The translations under genes and the position numbers were made by a program. From JBEKZQ01 sp049509675 (GTDB taxonomy: Bacteria > Planctomycetota > Planctomycetia > Pirellulales > Thermoguttaceae): 5,521 nucleotides of DNA. Under the pieces are notes generated by a model. The model was not told the DNA's origin. It was given only the letters and a program-made list of their open reading frames with translations, and did no database searches. How positions within the stretch are numbered: position 1 is the first letter of the stretch; every line of letters begins with the position of its first letter. The stretch lies in assembly GCA_049509675.1 (NCBI GenBank), contig JBEKZQ010000458.1, forward strand, positions 1 through 5,521, read 5' to 3'. Of this stretch, positions 4,806 through 5,521 are shown in pieces.

Positions 4806-5444
4806 ATGGATCAAGTGCAAGAACGGACGCCGGTCCGGCGACCGGATTGGGATGCCCTGTATCGGGAGGGAACGCCGGTTTGGGACACCGGTCTGCCGGC
4901 CGCGGAGTTGATGGGCGTGGTGGACGAGGGCCTGGTGCCGCGGGGGACCGTGTTGGAACTGGGCTGCGGCACGGGAGCGACGGCCATCTTTCTGGCCAAG
5001 CGCGGCTTNNNNNNNNTCGAAGTCACGGCCGTGGACAGTGCGCCGACGGCGATCGAGCGGGCCCGCGTGCGGGCGGATCGCGAAGACACCCTGCCGCGGT
5101 TCGTGCTGGCCGACGTTTTCGAGTTCGGCCTGACGGCCGGGCAATTCGACTTCATTTACGATGCGGGCTTCTATCATTTTGCGCGGCAAACCGATCTGGA
5201 CCGTTACCTGGACCTTCTGTGGCGGGTGACGCGACCGAGTTCGTTGTATCTGACCTTGGCCGGCGCGCGGGGCGAAACGGCCGAGGGCGGCCCGCCGCAA
5301 GTCAGCAAGCGGCAACTCTATAGCGAACTGGCCCGACTCTTCGAGATGGTCCGTCTGCGGCATTGCCGGCTGGAGAGCCCGTTGCGCCCGGAGGGCTACC
5401 TGGCGTGGTCGTGTCTGATGCAACGTCCGCCGCGGGGCAAGTGA
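4806..5444 (+). CDS. Class I SAM-dependent methyltransferase, substrate unknown
   Basis: This frame encodes about 212 residues with the Rossmann-like class I methyltransferase fold. The N-terminus WDALYREGTPVWDTGLPAAEL (15-35) is the WDxxYxxGxxPWDxGxP pattern seen in TPMT/TehB-like small-molecule methyltransferases. Motif I is VLELGCGTGATAIFLAKRG (49-67), which binds SAM. The acidic residue ending strand 2 is Asp77 in EVTAVDSAPTAIERAR. ADVFEF (102-107) follows, and FDFIYDAGFYHF (114-125) is the strand-4 motif where relatives often have YDRGxxHH. The C-terminus (YLAWSCLMQRP) is the usual closing strand. An assembly gap of eight N falls between motif I and strand 2; the frame is the same on both sides. 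The gene starts 77 bases after pheT, with its own strong ribosome binding site, so it may be the last gene of the operon. A GTG start at 4725 would add 27 residues that look unlike the family. The fold is sure; the substrate is not. Confidence 0.88.
   Translation: MDQVQERTPVRRPDWDALYREGTPVWDTGLPAAELMGVVDEGLVPRGTVLELGCGTGATAIFLAKRGXXXXEVTAVDSAPTAIERARVRADREDTLPRFVLADVFEFGLTAGQFDFIYDAGFYHFARQTDLDRYLDLLWRVTRPSSLYLTLAGARGETAEGGPPQVSKRQLYSELARLFEMVRLRHCRLESPLRPEGYLAWSCLMQRPPRGK
5009..5016. other. Assembly gap (8 N) inside the methyltransferase
   Basis: Eight undetermined bases break the gene after codon 67. As written they add four unknown residues between RG and EVTAVD. Joining the flanks with a one-base overlap gives GGC TTC GAA GTC (Gly-Phe-Glu-Val), the spacing I expect between motif I and strand 2, so the gap may contain no real sequence. 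Confidence 0.95.
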
Positions 5445-5460
5445 GTTTCTGCTGCGGAAC

Positions 5461-5521
5461 GTAGGGTGGGTCGAGCGCAGCGAGCCCCACCAAGTTCTCC
5501 AGCCAAGCGGTGGGACTCGCC
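5461..5521. repeat. GC-rich palindromic repeat and the start of an inverted copy
   Basis: GTAGGGTGGGTCGAGCGCAG (5461-5480) continues as CGAGCCCCACC (5481-5491). GGTGGG (5465-5470) can pair with CCCACC (5486-5491) around an imperfect GC-rich centre. After a 17-base spacer, GGTGGGACTCGCC (5509-5521) matches the start of the reverse complement of this copy at 11 of 13 bases, so a second copy in inverted orientation seems to begin at the window edge. I recall similar GTAGGGTGGG...CCCACC sequences as dispersed intergenic repeats in many bacteria, including planctomycetes. There is no T-run, so a terminator role is not supported. The stretch 5445-5460 holds nothing I recognise. Confidence 0.65.

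Overview
The window looks like a high-GC planctomycete chromosome, most likely of the Pirellulales/Pirellula-Blastopirellula type. I infer this from protein character (a planctomycete-like FloA, and a PheT without its OB-fold domain) and from the style of the intergenic repeats, not from a search. Nearly all of it is ordinary housekeeping DNA. The unusual material lies in the spacers and in the domain layout of PheT.

Layout: positions 1-609 (minus strand) hold the N-terminal 203 codons of floA, a membrane-anchored flotillin-like scaffold protein, cut by the window edge. Positions 610-931 are a divergent spacer. It holds the floA ribosome binding site, a nested palindromic repeat at 689-826, and a promoter with a perfect TATAAT box at 874-879 that reads into the plus-strand cluster. 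That cluster is rpmI (L35, 932-1135), rplT (L20, 1228-1581), pheS (1667-2698), pheT (2707-4728) and a class I SAM-dependent methyltransferase (4806-5444). All five genes run the same way with short gaps, so one operon is plausible. infC, often found directly upstream of rpmI in other bacteria, is not here. The last 77 bases carry a copy of a short GC-rich palindromic repeat and the start of a second copy in inverted orientation.

How the genes work together: L35 and L20 are early-binding 50S proteins, and PheS and PheT form the alpha2-beta2 phenylalanyl-tRNA synthetase, so the cluster couples ribosome assembly to charging of tRNA-Phe. The methyltransferase substrate cannot be told from sequence.

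Most interesting points: (1) a heptanucleotide repeat (TAGGAGT units, then the complementary ACTCCTA/ACTTCTA units) begins inside the rplT stop codon, forms a possible 26-bp hairpin and runs to within 4 bases of the pheS start, leaving pheS without a Shine-Dalgarno sequence; (2) the same hairpin contains a 10-codon reading frame with an ideally spaced AGGAG, a candidate leader peptide or a by-product of the repeat; (3) PheT is 673 residues because the EMAP-II-like tRNA-binding OB-fold is cleanly absent; (4) an 8-N gap in the methyltransferase probably hides little or no real sequence. I saw no complete new system such as a defence locus, CRISPR array or mobile element with its own genes.
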